From assembly GCF_000368825.1 (NCBI RefSeq), contig NZ_KB849716.1:143936-207935 (forward strand): 64,000 bases of DNA. Reading direction: 5' to 3'. Origin of the DNA: Acinetobacter ursingii DSM 16037 = CIP 107286 (lineage in GTDB: Bacteria; Pseudomonadota; Gammaproteobacteria; Pseudomonadales; Moraxellaceae). Position numbers and translations under genes: made by a program. Shown here piece by piece: positions 8,294 through 23,354 of this stretch. Position 1 is the first letter of the stretch. Every line of letters starts with the position of its first letter. The notes under the pieces are model-generated. The model was not told where the DNA came from and searched no databases. It saw only the letters and a program-made list of their open reading frames with translations.

Positions 8294-9546
8294 TCATAAC
8301 GTTCAATACTTAAATCATCAGCCTGAATCTGTGGCGTTCGATTTGAGATCAAATCGGCTAAAAGTTTGGCAGAACCACAAGACATCGTCCAGCCAAGTGT
8401 GCCGTGCCCAGTATTGGTAAATAAATTGGAATATTTAGTTTTACCTACAATGGGTGTGCCATCTGGTGTTGCAGGTCGCAGTCCTGTCCAGAAACTTGCC
8501 TGATCCAAATCACTGGCATAAGGAAATAATTGATGTAAAACCATCTTGAGCGTATCTTCACGCGAAGTATCCAAAGAACGATCAAAACCATTAATTTCCG
8601 CCATGCCACCTACACGAATACGATCGTCAAAACGGGTTAAAGCGATTTTATAACTCTCATCTAAAATGGTCGAGACTGGAGACATAGCTGCATCAATGAT
8701 GGGCGTGGTAATCGAATAGCCTTTAAGTGGATAAACAGGTGCAAAAATCCCAATCTGTTTTAGCATTTCATGACTATAACTTCCGAGAGCCATGACATAG
8801 GCATCGCCTTTGATTCTCTGACCATTTTGCAAAACAACTGCACTCATTTGATCAGCGTCTTTTTCAAGATAATCTATGCTGTGGTTAAACAAAAACTGTA
8901 CGCCTTGCTTTTGCGCAAGTTCTGCCAGCTCTACAGTGAATTTTTGACAATCACCTGTTTGATCATTAGGTAAACGCAACCCACCAACAAAATCAACGGT
9001 TGCTTTGGCTAATGCAGGCTCAGCCTGAATCACGCCCAGTTTATCCAACAATTGATAAGGTACACCTTCTTCTTTCAGGACTTGAGTATCTTTTTCGGCC
9101 GAATCTAATTGCTGTTGTTTTCTAAAGAGTTGTAATGTTCCCAACTGGCGCTCATCAAAATGGATGCCTGTTTCATGACGTAACTCATCCAAACAGTCAC
9201 GGCTATATTCTGAAATTCTGACCATGCGTTCTTTATTAATTTGATAACGATGAATATTACACTCTGCCAGCATCCGTACCATCCAGTGATATTGGTACAT
9301 ATCCCCTGTGATTTTAATCGTTAATGGTGCGTGATGCTGAAACATCCATTTAAATGCTTTTAGTGGCACACCCGGCGCCGCCCACGGTGAAGCATATCCT
9401 GGTGAAATTTGTCCTGCATTGGCAAAGCTTGTTTCCAAAGCTACGCCCGGCTGTCGGTCAATCACGGTGACTTCATGCCCTGCCTGTTTCAAATAATATG
9501 CTGAAGTAGTTCCAATAACGCCTGCACCTAACACGATAATATGCAT
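8275..9546 (-). CDS. dadA: D-amino acid dehydrogenase
   Basis: 423 residues, FAD-dependent DAO family, membrane-associated. It oxidises D-alanine and other D-amino acids to keto acids and ammonium, feeding electrons to the respiratory chain. Seen: N-terminal FAD fold [17 protein letters not shown], the DadA signature [21 protein letters not shown], and the C-terminal [14 protein letters not shown] and [12 protein letters not shown] motifs. The length is close to E. coli DadA (432). It is not accompanied here by an alanine racemase or a dedicated Lrp gene; an Lrp-family gene lies 16 kb away beside putA. Confidence 0.93.
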   Translation of the reverse strand: MHIIVLGAGVIGTTSAYYLKQAGHEVTVIDRQPGVALETSFANAGQISPGYASPWAAPGVPLKAFKWMFQHHAPLTIKITGDMYQYHWMVRMLAECNIHRYQINKERMVRISEYSRDCLDELRHETGIHFDERQLGTLQLFRKQQQLDSAEKDTQVLKEEGVPYQLLDKLGVIQAEPALAKATVDFVGGLRLPNDQTGDCQKFTVELAELAQKQGVQFLFNHSIDYLEKDADQMSAVVLQNGQRIKGDAYVMALGSYSHEMLKQIGIFAPVYPLKGYSITTPIIDAAMSPVSTILDESYKIALTRFDDRIRVGGMAEINGFDRSLDTSREDTLKMVLHQLFPYASDLDQASFWTGLRPATPDGTPIVGKTKYSNLFTNTGHGTLGWTMSCGSAKLLADLISNRTPQIQADDLSIERYEKFAHI

Positions 9547-9670
9547 ACAAGGCCTGCTTTTTTATCAATTGAATGGAATCAGTTGTTCTATATTTTAATA
9601 AGTAAAAGGCAATAAAATGGTTAAAGTTTAAATATAGAATATTTTTAAATTAATTCTGAATAAAGCGGAT

Positions 9671-9698
9671 GACAAGCCGTGTTGTGTGAACGCTTGTC
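9671..9698 (-). terminator. Hairpin downstream of ispD
   Basis: GACAAGC and GCTTGTC are separated by 14 bases, 38 bp after the ispD stop. There is no strong U-tract after it on the minus strand, so termination is only possible. Confidence 0.3.
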
Positions 9699-9735
9699 AA
9701 TCATGATTACAATTCGGTTTTCTTCTTTAGACGAC

Positions 9736-10434
9736 TTACAAGACGTGTTGTGATGCCAGTATCAAACGTGCTAGTTCTAAATCATCTGTATAAGTGATTT
9801 TGATATTATCTGAACGTCCTTGTACCACATCGACTGAAATACCCGCATGCTCAAGTGCACTGGCTTCATCTGTGATATTGATGCCATCATTTAATGCTTT
9901 TTCAATGGCATCACGAAGCACACCCAGTTTCGCCATTTGTGGTGTTTGGGCTTGCCATAAATGATCACGACTCACCGTGTTTTGAATATGTTGATCTGTG
10001 GCAAATTTTAAAGTGTCACGTACAGGAATTGCCAAAATAGCAGCAGTATCACGCTCAATACAGTAATCTGCCAATTCTTTTAAATTTTCAGCACTTACAC
10101 ATGGACGGGCAGCATCATGCACCAAGACATAATCATCATCCGATGCAATCTGAGCCAAATAACGCAAAGCATTTAAAACGGAATGCACACGCTCAGCACC
10201 GCCCAGACAAAAATGTGCTTTTTCAGATGCAGCGAAGTTTAAATTTTTAGCCATTGTATCTTGTGCACCAATCGCCAATACATAACCTTGTAAAGATAAT
10301 GTATTTAGTCGATCAATCGTATGCTCAAGTACCGTTTGATCTTGAATCGTTTGATATTGTTTAAGCTCAGTTTTAGAAAAACGACTTCCTGAACCCGCAG
10401 CAGGAATCACTGCCCACAATTTAATCTGGGACAT
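9736..10434 (-). CDS. ispD: 2-C-methyl-D-erythritol 4-phosphate cytidylyltransferase
   Basis: 232 residues from the ATG that gives MSQIKLWAVIPAAGSGSRF; a longer frame exists upstream but lies inside ftsB. IspD transfers CMP from CTP to methylerythritol phosphate in the MEP route to isoprenoids. Seen: the nucleotide-binding start IPAAGSGSRF, the DAARPC motif, and TDEASALEHAG near the C-terminus. The start overlaps the end of ftsB by 14 bp, so translation is coupled, as in the ftsB-ispD pair of other gammaproteobacteria. Confidence 0.95.
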   Translation of the reverse strand: MSQIKLWAVIPAAGSGSRFSKTELKQYQTIQDQTVLEHTIDRLNTLSLQGYVLAIGAQDTMAKNLNFAASEKAHFCLGGAERVHSVLNALRYLAQIASDDDYVLVHDAARPCVSAENLKELADYCIERDTAAILAIPVRDTLKFATDQHIQNTVSRDHLWQAQTPQMAKLGVLRDAIEKALNDGINITDEASALEHAGISVDVVQGRSDNIKITYTDDLELARLILASQHVL

Positions 10435-10819
10435 CTGGATTTGGCGGGGTTTCATTGGTTTCCATGTCGACTTTGGCATTTGGATCAATATAAATCGGTT
10501 TATAATGGGTACTGATGGTACTCATTTGTACAAAAGTCTCACGAGGCTTAATCAGACCTAAATCCAAACGCGCATGTTCCTCAATGGCTTCGCTACCATT
10601 TTTAAGATCAAACACTTCTGCCGCTAAAATACGGTTTCTTTCTTTCAATTCTTCGTTTATTTCAGCTTGTTGTGTAATTTGCTGACGTAAAGTTTGGTGA
10701 GCAAAGTAACCACCTTCTCCCCACCAGAAACTGTACTGAAAACTCGCCACCAAAACGATGGCGAGTAACAGTATCAATTTGCTCGAAGTCGATTTAAATA
10801 CTTCTAACATAGCATCCAA
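10421..10819 (-). CDS. ftsB: Cell division protein FtsB
   Basis: 132 residues. One N-terminal membrane segment (about 14-34), then a coiled coil (about 40-75) and the conserved ARLDLGLIKPRETF block. FtsB joins FtsL and FtsQ in the divisome. It is longer than the E. coli protein (103 residues) because of a hydrophilic, Pro/Asp-rich tail of about 30 residues (YIDPNAKVD onward). Residue 4 (MLEVF) is an alternative start. The gene begins 3 bp after the eno stop and overlaps ispD. Confidence 0.93.
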   Translation of the reverse strand: MDAMLEVFKSTSSKLILLLAIVLVASFQYSFWWGEGGYFAHQTLRQQITQQAEINEELKERNRILAAEVFDLKNGSEAIEEHARLDLGLIKPRETFVQMSTISTHYKPIYIDPNAKVDMETNETPPNPDVPD

Positions 10820-10822
10820 AGA

Positions 10823-12157
<1,335 letters not shown>

Positions 12158-12161
12158 TTAA

Positions 12162-12186
12162 ACGACAATAAAAATATGATTGTCGT
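12162..12186 (-). terminator. Inverted repeat in the kdsA-eno gap
   Basis: ACGACAAT and ATTGTCGT (8 bp arms, 9-base loop) lie 24 bp after the kdsA stop. On the minus strand only a short T stretch follows, so it may be a weak terminator or an RNA-stabilising hairpin rather than a full stop before eno. Confidence 0.4.
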
Positions 12187-12209
12187 CAATCGATCTACAT
12201 GTAAAAAAC

Positions 12210-13067
<858 letters not shown>

Positions 13068-13092
13068 TTAAACTTCCTAGTTCATGCGTCGA

Positions 13093-14796
<1,704 letters not shown>

Positions 14797-14915
14797 CTAT
14801 AAAGCAAAGTCAATCCGCCGCAATTCATAGAACAATAAACAATTGGCTATTCTATCAGCATTTTCGATAAAAAATTAGGTGGCATGACTAGGATTTTCAA
14901 TCTTATATTTGCTGT

Positions 14916-14921
14916 TATAAT
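14916..14921 (+). promoter_or_regulatory. TATAAT -10 box upstream of the lipoprotein gene
   Basis: A perfect TATAAT lies 36 bp before the lipoprotein ATG. TTTTCA 16 bases further upstream is only a weak -35 match. Confidence 0.45.
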
Positions 14922-14956
14922 GACTCCACCTCGATTAAGCATAGATTTGTGCAAGT

Positions 14957-15400
14957 ATGAATAAGAAACTTTTAATTTGTGGCGCGATTGCAACAGGTCT
15001 CCTTTTAACTGCATGTGTTAAAAAAGAACCACCTAAAGAAGAAGAGCAAGAACAAGTGGAGACTACCACTCAGGAGCAACAACCTACTGAGTTTAAATCG
15101 CTTGATAGCGCAGAAACTCAACAAGACATTCCAACTCAGGTTCAAGTAGAACGTGAAGAAACACCAAATACGACCACAGAAGTGCGCCGTGAGGTTTCTT
15201 CTACATCTGCTCAAGGCAATACAGCAGCTCAAGAGACAGTTACACCAGAACCAAAGAAAGAAACCGTGAAAACCGAATCAGTTAAACCAACCACTGAGCA
15301 AACGGCTTCAGCTAAATCAAGCAGCAATAATAGCTCTCAAAGTGAAGATGATGCAGTTGCAGCAGCAATTGCAGCAGCTACACCTGCATTAAAAAACTAA
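14957..15400 (+). CDS. Small low-complexity lipoprotein, function unknown
   Basis: 147 residues. A lipoprotein signal peptide ends at LLTAC (cysteine at 20). The mature part has no evident fold: it is rich in Glu, Gln, Thr, Pro and Ser, and ends in an Ala-rich tail (DDAVAAAIAAATPALKN). It looks like an unstructured, envelope-anchored protein. It sits alone between pyrG (divergent) and a convergent hydrolase and has its own -10 box and strong terminator. I do not recognise a family. Confidence 0.8.
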   Translation: MNKKLLICGAIATGLLLTACVKKEPPKEEEQEQVETTTQEQQPTEFKSLDSAETQQDIPTQVQVEREETPNTTTEVRREVSSTSAQGNTAAQETVTPEPKKETVKTESVKPTTEQTASAKSSSNNSSQSEDDAVAAAIAAATPALKN

Positions 15401-15416
15401 GTTTTAATGCCGCATA

Positions 15417-15451
15417 AAAAAGCAGATAAGTCATGCTTATCTGCTTTTTTA
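15417..15451. terminator. Bidirectional rho-independent terminator
   Basis: AGCAGATAAG and CTTATCTGCT form a 10-bp stem with loop TCATG, flanked by an A-run before and a T-run after. It can serve both the lipoprotein gene (plus) and the convergent hydrolase gene (minus). Confidence 0.9.
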
Positions 15452-15480
15452 TTGTGCTCAATCTAAAAACAATATTGAAT

Positions 15481-16587
15481 CTAATAGTTTTTCAAAAAAT
15501 CTGCCATGAGTCGTGCCGCCCAAGATCGCGTAGCAAATCCCTCATAAAAACCACAATGACTGCCTTTTTTGGTGGTAATGACGGCAATATTGTCCATTTT
15601 CTGAATGACATCTTTATAGGGTTCTAAATTTTTAATTGAACACACAGGATCATCTTCCGCATTTAAAATGATCAATGGGATTTTCACATTTTCAAATACA
15701 TAAATTGGATTGATAGCCTGACAATAGCTCTGATAATCCTCAAAGCCTGCCATTTCAAAATACTCTTTTTCGAAATCTTCAAGATTCGTGGTCGCCAATA
15801 CCTTTTTGAGTGAAGCCGTTTGACTCCATGTCTGTTGATAAGGATCAATAAAATATTTAAATAATTTTTTGGTCATTATCTTGCTGTAAAAAGGATGAAC
15901 ATTTTTAAAGCCAATTTCAGTGTTATAACCTGGACACATGGCAAATGCTGCCTTAAATGGCGTATTTAAACCTTGCTCACCCAGATAACGCACCAAAAGC
16001 CCTGTCCCTGCGGAAGATCCCACGGCGTATAAGTTTGAGTCTGGAAATAAACGTTGGATATGCAACAGTTGCTCTTTCAAATCAGGGGTTGATCCAAACA
16101 ATGAAATCTGCGGCACAGGCATAGCTAAACCGGCGTGACCACGTCGTAAACACAGTGCAATTCGCCAGCCTGTATATTCGTGCAAATCTTTGACCAATTC
16201 GCGCATGCTTTCAGGTGTTCCTGTAATGGTATGCATGATCACTATGGTTGGGGTTTCAGGTGGAAGATCATAACCGTACCAAGCAATTGCGGTAATGCCG
16301 CCATCTTGCATCGTAAGTTGATCAATCCGATCATAATTTAACTTTATGGTTTTCTTTTTAATGAGATCAAAATAAAGTAAATGAACATGGTTGTTACTCA
16401 GCCACGGCGTAGGTCGATATTTTTGCTTTAGTTGAGGAAGTCTTCCCAAAACATCTTTAATCGTCCCATTCGGGTCATAATAGATTTTAGGTTGTTCGGC
16501 GCCAACAACCGAGTCAAATAATTCTGAACCCAAAATTTTGATTCTGTTTAAAATCGATAGACCCATATTCGATAACACCTTTGTCAA
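15481..16587 (-). CDS. Alpha/beta hydrolase, YheT/EMB8-like
   Basis: 368 residues. The core alpha/beta-hydrolase fold begins about residue 100: IVIMHTITGTPESM (oxyanion region), a nucleophile elbow GSSAG, an acid in LNAEDDPVC, and a His in GSHCGFYEG. The layout, with a long N-terminal extension before the core and the motif pattern, resembles the YheT/EMB8 group. Substrate unknown; esterase or lipase-like activity is inferred. No clear signal peptide. It is transcribed toward the lipoprotein gene and shares its terminator. Confidence 0.8.
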   Translation of the reverse strand: MTKVLSNMGLSILNRIKILGSELFDSVVGAEQPKIYYDPNGTIKDVLGRLPQLKQKYRPTPWLSNNHVHLLYFDLIKKKTIKLNYDRIDQLTMQDGGITAIAWYGYDLPPETPTIVIMHTITGTPESMRELVKDLHEYTGWRIALCLRRGHAGLAMPVPQISLFGSTPDLKEQLLHIQRLFPDSNLYAVGSSAGTGLLVRYLGEQGLNTPFKAAFAMCPGYNTEIGFKNVHPFYSKIMTKKLFKYFIDPYQQTWSQTASLKKVLATTNLEDFEKEYFEMAGFEDYQSYCQAINPIYVFENVKIPLIILNAEDDPVCSIKNLEPYKDVIQKMDNIAVITTKKGSHCGFYEGFATRSWAARLMADFLKNY

Positions 16588-16751
16588 TGAGTGAAATAGT
16601 TGTCGCAGTTACTGTGCAACCTTAACCATATTGCTTAGATTTTCTCACCCCAATGAACTCAATACTGTGTGGTCAATGATGGTATTGCCTTACCACTTTT
16701 AAGCGATATTGATATTAGATCTTTTAAAAGTTGCTTAGGCTATTTCATTCT

Positions 16752-17159
16752 TTAACTGGCTTGATACTTGGCAAATCGTTCACCCATTTTTTCCGCCAAA
16801 GCGGCCAAACCACTTTTTGGACGAATCATCACTTCAAAATCAACAATTTGACCTTGTTCATTAAAGCGAATCATATCAATGCCTTTTAATGATTTTCCAC
16901 TGACATTGGCACTAAACTCAAGTACAACATTTAAACCGTCTTCAGTATAAAACTCACGGTGATAAGTAAAATCTTCAAAAACCTGAATCACATTGGTCAA
17001 AATAAAATAAACCACTTGTTGCCCTTCGTAAGGCTGATACGCAACAGGTGAACGAAACACGACATCTTCAGCCAATAGATCAGTTAAGTCGGATAAATCA
17101 CCCGACTTGACCATGTGATGCCATTTTTCCAAAGCTTGTTTTGTAGTTTCAATTGTCAT
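16752..17159 (-). CDS. NTF2-like (SnoaL-type) protein
   Basis: 135 residues from the ATG giving MTIETTKQALEKWHHMV. A frame extending 21 residues further upstream runs through the fadH terminator hairpin and is rejected; AAGGAAAA lies just ahead of the chosen ATG. The sequence has the cone-shaped NTF2 fold pattern: an N-terminal helix, LLAEDVVFRSPV, then strands ending with GQIVDFEVMIRP. Members include small isomerases and cyclases and many without known activity. It follows fadH on the same strand but after a strong terminator, so co-transcription is probably limited. Confidence 0.75.
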   Translation of the reverse strand: MTIETTKQALEKWHHMVKSGDLSDLTDLLAEDVVFRSPVAYQPYEGQQVVYFILTNVIQVFEDFTYHREFYTEDGLNVVLEFSANVSGKSLKGIDMIRFNEQGQIVDFEVMIRPKSGLAALAEKMGERFAKYQAS

Positions 17160-17177
17160 TGCATTTTCCTTGTCACT

Positions 17178-17213
17178 TAAAAAAGCAAAGAGCATTTTTG
17201 AAAAATGCTCTTT
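17178..17213 (-). terminator. Rho-independent terminator after fadH
   Basis: A near-perfect palindrome (AAAGAGCATTTTT / AAAAATGCTCTTT) lies 10 bp after the fadH stop and is followed on the minus strand by GCTTTTTT. Confidence 0.88.
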
Positions 17214-17222
17214 GTGATCCAT

Positions 17223-19301
<2,079 letters not shown>

Positions 19302-19321
19302 TTATAATCAAATTTTATTTT

Positions 19322-19341
19322 TTATGCAACATATTGCATAA
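19322..19341. promoter_or_regulatory. Palindromic operator 2 (fadH/padR)
   Basis: TTATGCAA-CATA-TTGCATAA has the same perfect 8-base arms as operator 1. The centres are 42 bp apart, four helical turns, so two dimers would bind the same face of the DNA. Confidence 0.75.
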
Positions 19342-19372
19342 TCCTATCAGTCACAAAATGTTATGGATTGCC

Positions 19373-19915
19373 ATGTCACTGTCGCACGTTTTACTCACCA
19401 GCTTACTGGAAAAACCAAGTACAGGTTTTGAATTGGCACGTCGTTTTGACCGTTCCATGGGTTTTTTCTGGAATGCGAGTCATCAACAAATTTATCGTGA
19501 ACTCAATAATATGTTGGGAAAAGGCTGGATTTCGACCATTGAGGAAGAAAGTGAACATAGCCGTAAAAAAACCTATCAGGTTGAACAGCCTGGACGAGTT
19601 GAACTGGCAGATTGGTTGATTCAAAAAAGTGAGCCTGCCCAACTACGTGAAGATCTGATGGTTCGACTTCGTGCCGAAGCACAATTAGGCGGAAATCAAA
19701 TTCTGCTAGAACTGGAACGTCATCTATTCTTACATAAAAATAAACTTGAAATTTACCAAAATATGTATGAAAAAGACTTTAAGGATCAGAAGGAACAAGA
19801 CCGAGTCTTATTTATTCATAAAAAAATACTCGAACTTGGGATAAACTTGGAAAAAGGCTGGATTGACTGGTTGGAGGATGTTATTCCACAGCTTCAACAA
19901 TTTGAGAACAGTTAA
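19373..19915 (+). CDS. PadR family transcriptional regulator
   Basis: 180 residues from MSLSHVLLTSLLEKPSTGFELARRFD, where the winged-helix domain begins; MLWIAMSLSH at 19358 is an alternative start and neither has a strong ribosome site. Seen: the PadR winged helix (about 5-85) with FWNASHQQIYRELNNMLGKGWI and KKTYQVEQPGRVEL, then a helical Vir-like C-terminal dimerisation region. It lies divergent from fadH across twin palindromes and 26 bp ahead of an alpha/beta hydrolase on its own strand. The likely role is an autoregulated repressor responding to a lipid-derived or aromatic ligand (inference). Confidence 0.88.
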   Translation: MSLSHVLLTSLLEKPSTGFELARRFDRSMGFFWNASHQQIYRELNNMLGKGWISTIEEESEHSRKKTYQVEQPGRVELADWLIQKSEPAQLREDLMVRLRAEAQLGGNQILLELERHLFLHKNKLEIYQNMYEKDFKDQKEQDRVLFIHKKILELGINLEKGWIDWLEDVIPQLQQFENS

Positions 19916-19940
19916 ATTATTTTGATACGAGGAATAAAAC

Positions 19941-20858
19941 ATGCCTTTTCATACCATGCCTGATCAGGAACAGTTATTTGTACGCCGTATTGGACGTGGA
20001 GAACCTGTTGTCGTTTTATCAGGACTCGGTATGGTCAGTTGGCAATGGCTTCCTTTTATTTTCACAAACTTAAATAAATACGAGTTTATTATTCCAGATT
20101 GGCGCGGTTTTGGTCGCTCTAAAAACTGTGCGATTCCCCAAGAATTAGATGCCATTTCTAGTCATTGGCGAGATGTTGAGACATTAATACAACAATTAAA
20201 TCTTCAGCAATTTATTCTAATCGGCTACTCAATGGGTGCGACCACAGCAATGCATGGTATGCAACATGGCAATCTGGCACAGCAGCTAAAAGCATATTTA
20301 CACATTGATCAGACCCCCAAAATTACAGTCGACGAATCATGGCAATTTGGTCTTTTTGGTGAAAAACATCAAGATTTTAAATTTTTACTGACCGCACTTG
20401 ATGATTTATTGAATCAATACCCGAATGTGCTTGATATAAATAACTTACCTTTTTTACAGCGACAGCAATTGGTACAACTTTGGTCAGAATTTATTGAACT
20501 ACAAAGCAGCAATAAATATAGTCCGATGGTCTTTAAACTGGCATTAAACAAACCGCCCTTGCAAAAATATCTGCTTCCTATCCAACGGATTGACTACTTA
20601 CACTGGTATGTAAAAAATTACTTGAATCACCAAGAAGATTATCGTCAAGCAATTGCTCAACTTGAATGTCCAACCACCTTTTTTATTGGTAAAAATTCAT
20701 CTTTATATCCTGTAACAGGTCAAACCATTATTGCCAAAAGCGTTAAAAAGTCCCAACCTATTTATTTTAAACGCTCAGGTCATACACCTTTACTCACTGA
20801 ACCCAAAAAGTTTAGTCAAGAAATTCGTAATTTTCTAAATCGACTCGAAGCTTTATAA
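19941..20858 (+). CDS. Alpha/beta hydrolase
   Basis: 305 residues. Seen: VVVLSGLGMVSWQW (oxyanion region), DWRGFGRS, the nucleophile elbow GYSMG (about residue 95), and a C-terminal His in RSGHTPLL. No signal peptide. An ACGAGGA ribosome site precedes the ATG, and the 25-bp gap to padR suggests a two-gene operon. Its substrate is unknown; the link to fadH through PadR suggests an ester or thioester related to fatty-acid use (inference). Confidence 0.82.
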   Translation: MPFHTMPDQEQLFVRRIGRGEPVVVLSGLGMVSWQWLPFIFTNLNKYEFIIPDWRGFGRSKNCAIPQELDAISSHWRDVETLIQQLNLQQFILIGYSMGATTAMHGMQHGNLAQQLKAYLHIDQTPKITVDESWQFGLFGEKHQDFKFLLTALDDLLNQYPNVLDINNLPFLQRQQLVQLWSEFIELQSSNKYSPMVFKLALNKPPLQKYLLPIQRIDYLHWYVKNYLNHQEDYRQAIAQLECPTTFFIGKNSSLYPVTGQTIIAKSVKKSQPIYFKRSGHTPLLTEPKKFSQEIRNFLNRLEAL

Positions 20859-21227
20859 GGAACGCCTAGCTTCAAATCTTTCATAAAGCAGCAAGCAGCT
20901 TGAGCAACCCTGATTAAAATCACTCAAACGATTGATCATGACAGGGTGAACATTAATTTAAGCAAACAACGTGATGCTTTATTATTCAAATAACGATCAA
21001 TTCAACTAAAGCATTATAATTAACTCAAGATTTTGTTTTATAAAGTTTATTTTTGTGAATATTACCACATTTTTTAGATCACAGGATAAATTGTAATTTA
21101 TTACTATAGAACCAAGCTTTGCAACAGGAGTATCCTAAATCGTCGTTTATATTTTTTAGTTTTATTAAGGGCAAAAGCTTTGGCAACAAAGCAAATGATT
21201 AGGAATAAATGGACATAGGATATTTAT
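20859..21227 (+). other. Intergenic region upstream of kgtP
   Basis: 369 bp, strongly AT-rich. A TATAAT lies at 21015-21020 without a convincing -35 box; an AGGATA ribosome site precedes the kgtP ATG. I see no gene, repeat or clear operator. Confidence 0.5.
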
Positions 21228-22523
21228 ATGAGCGAAGTCGTTTATACCAAAGAAGAGAAGAAAAAACGTGTACTAGGGATTGTAGGTGCTTCCTCTGGTA
21301 ATTTAGTTGAATGGTTCGATTTTTATATCTATGCAGTTTTTGCGATGTATTTTCAGCATGCATTAACAGCGCCAGATATGAACTCCACTGCACAGGGAAT
21401 TTATGTGTGGGGTGTATTCGCAGCAAGTTTCTTTATGCGCCCCATTGGTAGTTGGTTATTTGGGCGGATTGCAGATAAACATGGTCGAAAACAGTCGATG
21501 GTAATTTCGATTGCTTTAATGGCTGTCAGTTCCTTTCTTTTTGCATTATTACCCACTTATGAACAAGTCGGTATGGTTGCACCATTTCTATTACTCATGG
21601 TTCGACTCTTACAAGGTTTATCGGTGGGTGGTGAATATGGTGCTGTTGCAACCTACATGAGTGAAATTGCACTCAAAGGTCACCGTGGCTTTTATGCTTC
21701 TTTCCAATATGTGACGCTTTCAGGTGGTCAATTATTAGCAAGCTTAGTAGGTGTCATTTTACTTGCGTTTATGAGTGAGCAACAACTCATGGACGGTGGC
21801 TGGCGTATTCCATTTGTGATCGGTGGTATTGCCGCCATTATTTCTTTATTAGCTCGAAGTAAACTCGAAGAAACGCTTTCCCACGAAGACAGTGAAAAGA
21901 AAGAATCAGGTTCTTTACGTGAACTGTTCAAAAAGCATTGGGCAACGTTCTTATTGGTCGTGGGTTATACCTCAGCAGGTTCATTGACTTTTTACGTCCT
22001 TACTGTCTATTCAAAAACCTACATTACAAGCTTAGGCATTGACGGTAAGACCGTTGGCTATATGATGACCTGCGCCCTGTTTGTTTACATGATTGCACAA
22101 CCTTTATTTGGAGCAATCTCAGACCGAATTGGTCGCCGTGCATCCATGTTGGCTTTTAGTGCAGGCAGTGCAATTTTGATCTATCCCGTGATGGTCATTG
22201 CCATGCGACACTTTAGTTACTCCCCTGTGATCGTGACTTTACTGCTCATCTTCTTGATGATGTTCCTCAGTTTCTATACCTCGATCAGTGGCTTGATTAA
22301 GGCTGAAATGTTCCCGCCGCATGTTCGTGCATTGGGTGTTGGTTTCTCTTATGCTGTGGCCAATGCAATCTTTGGCGGTTCAGCCCCTGCGGTTGCATTA
22401 CAATTTAAACAGGCTGGCGTTGAAAATGAGTTCTTCATTTATGTGATTGTGATGTTGATTATCTGTTTCTTGTGTAGTTTTAGGCTGCCAAAAGAACCTG
22501 AATACTTACATCATGACAAGTAA
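21228..22523 (+). CDS. kgtP: Alpha-ketoglutarate/proton symporter-type MHS transporter
   Basis: 431 residues with about 12 membrane segments, almost the same length as E. coli KgtP (432) and strongly alike throughout: VGASSGNLVEWFDFY, GVFAASFFMRPIGSWLFGRIADKHGRK, RLLQGLSVGGEYG, YASFQYVTLSGGQLLASL and GVGFSYAVANAIFGGSA. These are metabolite:H+ symporter motifs. The substrate is probably 2-oxoglutarate or a similar dicarboxylate; related MHS carriers take proline or betaine, and the proline genes downstream leave that possibility open. It has its own terminator. Confidence 0.85.
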   Translation: MSEVVYTKEEKKKRVLGIVGASSGNLVEWFDFYIYAVFAMYFQHALTAPDMNSTAQGIYVWGVFAASFFMRPIGSWLFGRIADKHGRKQSMVISIALMAVSSFLFALLPTYEQVGMVAPFLLLMVRLLQGLSVGGEYGAVATYMSEIALKGHRGFYASFQYVTLSGGQLLASLVGVILLAFMSEQQLMDGGWRIPFVIGGIAAIISLLARSKLEETLSHEDSEKKESGSLRELFKKHWATFLLVVGYTSAGSLTFYVLTVYSKTYITSLGIDGKTVGYMMTCALFVYMIAQPLFGAISDRIGRRASMLAFSAGSAILIYPVMVIAMRHFSYSPVIVTLLLIFLMMFLSFYTSISGLIKAEMFPPHVRALGVGFSYAVANAIFGGSAPAVALQFKQAGVENEFFIYVIVMLIICFLCSFRLPKEPEYLHHDK

Positions 22524-22543
22524 GTAATTTGATCATTTTAAAT

Positions 22544-22570
22544 ATCCGCCAAAAGTGGCGGATTTTTTTC
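22544..22570 (+). terminator. Rho-independent terminator after kgtP
   Basis: ATCCGCC and GGCGGAT with loop AAAAGT, followed by seven T. Confidence 0.92.
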
Positions 22571-22652
22571 GGTATATCATCTTGTGACTTGTCGATCGAT
22601 TCATTTGCTTATACCTTTATATAGTGAAGTAAATAAAATGCGGCGAAGCAAA

Positions 22653-23354
22653 ATGAAAAAATTAGTGGTTTTCTCTGGTGCAGGCATGAGCGCAGAAAGT
22701 GGCATTAGCACTTTTCGTGACAGCAATGGACTCTGGGAAAATTATCGAATCGAAGATGTTGCAACGCCCGAAGCATGGCAACGTCATCCTGAAATCGTTC
22801 AACGCTTTTATAATGAACGACGAAAAACGATCATCAATGCCGAACCCAATATTGCTCATCAATATATTGCCAAGCTTGAGCAAGATTATAACGTTCAGAT
22901 CATTACACAAAATATTGACGATTTACATGAACGTGCAGGCTCAAACCAAGTTCTACATTTACACGGTAATATTCGTTTAGCCAAAAGCTCTGGACCAACC
23001 GCACAATTCACTCAAGACTTTTATCCCATAGAAGGTTGGCAACTGGATTTAGAGCACCATCGCTGTGCTGAAGGTTATCCGCTTCGTCCGCACGTGGTCT
23101 GGTTTGGTGAAGCGGTTCCTGCTTATGATGAAGCAATTCAACTGTTACAGGATGCCGATATTTTTATTGTGATCGGTTCAACTTTAACTGTTTATCCCGT
23201 CGCAGGACTGATCCATGAAATTGTAACTCACTGCGACGCTTTGTATATCGATCCTCAAGTGGATTACTCAAGAGTACCTTCCCAATATCATTTAATTAAA
23301 AAAACTGCATCTAAAGGGATGAAACAACTTTTTGAACAACTCAAGCAGGATTAA
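22653..23354 (+). CDS. cobB: Sir2-family NAD-dependent protein deacylase
   Basis: 233 residues starting MKKLVVFSGAGMSAESGIS; two upstream ATG/extended starts lack support in the fold. Seen: the NAD motifs GAGMSAESGISTFRD, TQNIDDLHERAG, catalytic His104 in LHLHGN, PHVVWFGE and IGSTLTVYPVAGL. It removes acyl groups from lysines using NAD. The zinc-binding cysteines usual between the HG motif and PHVVWFGE are absent; only one Cys occurs there. The gene stands alone between kgtP and putP. Confidence 0.88.
   Translation: MKKLVVFSGAGMSAESGISTFRDSNGLWENYRIEDVATPEAWQRHPEIVQRFYNERRKTIINAEPNIAHQYIAKLEQDYNVQIITQNIDDLHERAGSNQVLHLHGNIRLAKSSGPTAQFTQDFYPIEGWQLDLEHHRCAEGYPLRPHVVWFGEAVPAYDEAIQLLQDADIFIVIGSTLTVYPVAGLIHEIVTHCDALYIDPQVDYSRVPSQYHLIKKTASKGMKQLFEQLKQD

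Noticed and set aside
14957..15400. Low-complexity lipoprotein considered as part of an envelope stress or secretion system
   Set aside because: No partner genes, no recognised domain and a single-gene transcript; there is nothing to support such a role.
17160..17222. N-terminal 21-residue extension of the NTF2-like protein
   Set aside because: These bases form the fadH terminator hairpin and its T-run; a ribosome site supports the later ATG.
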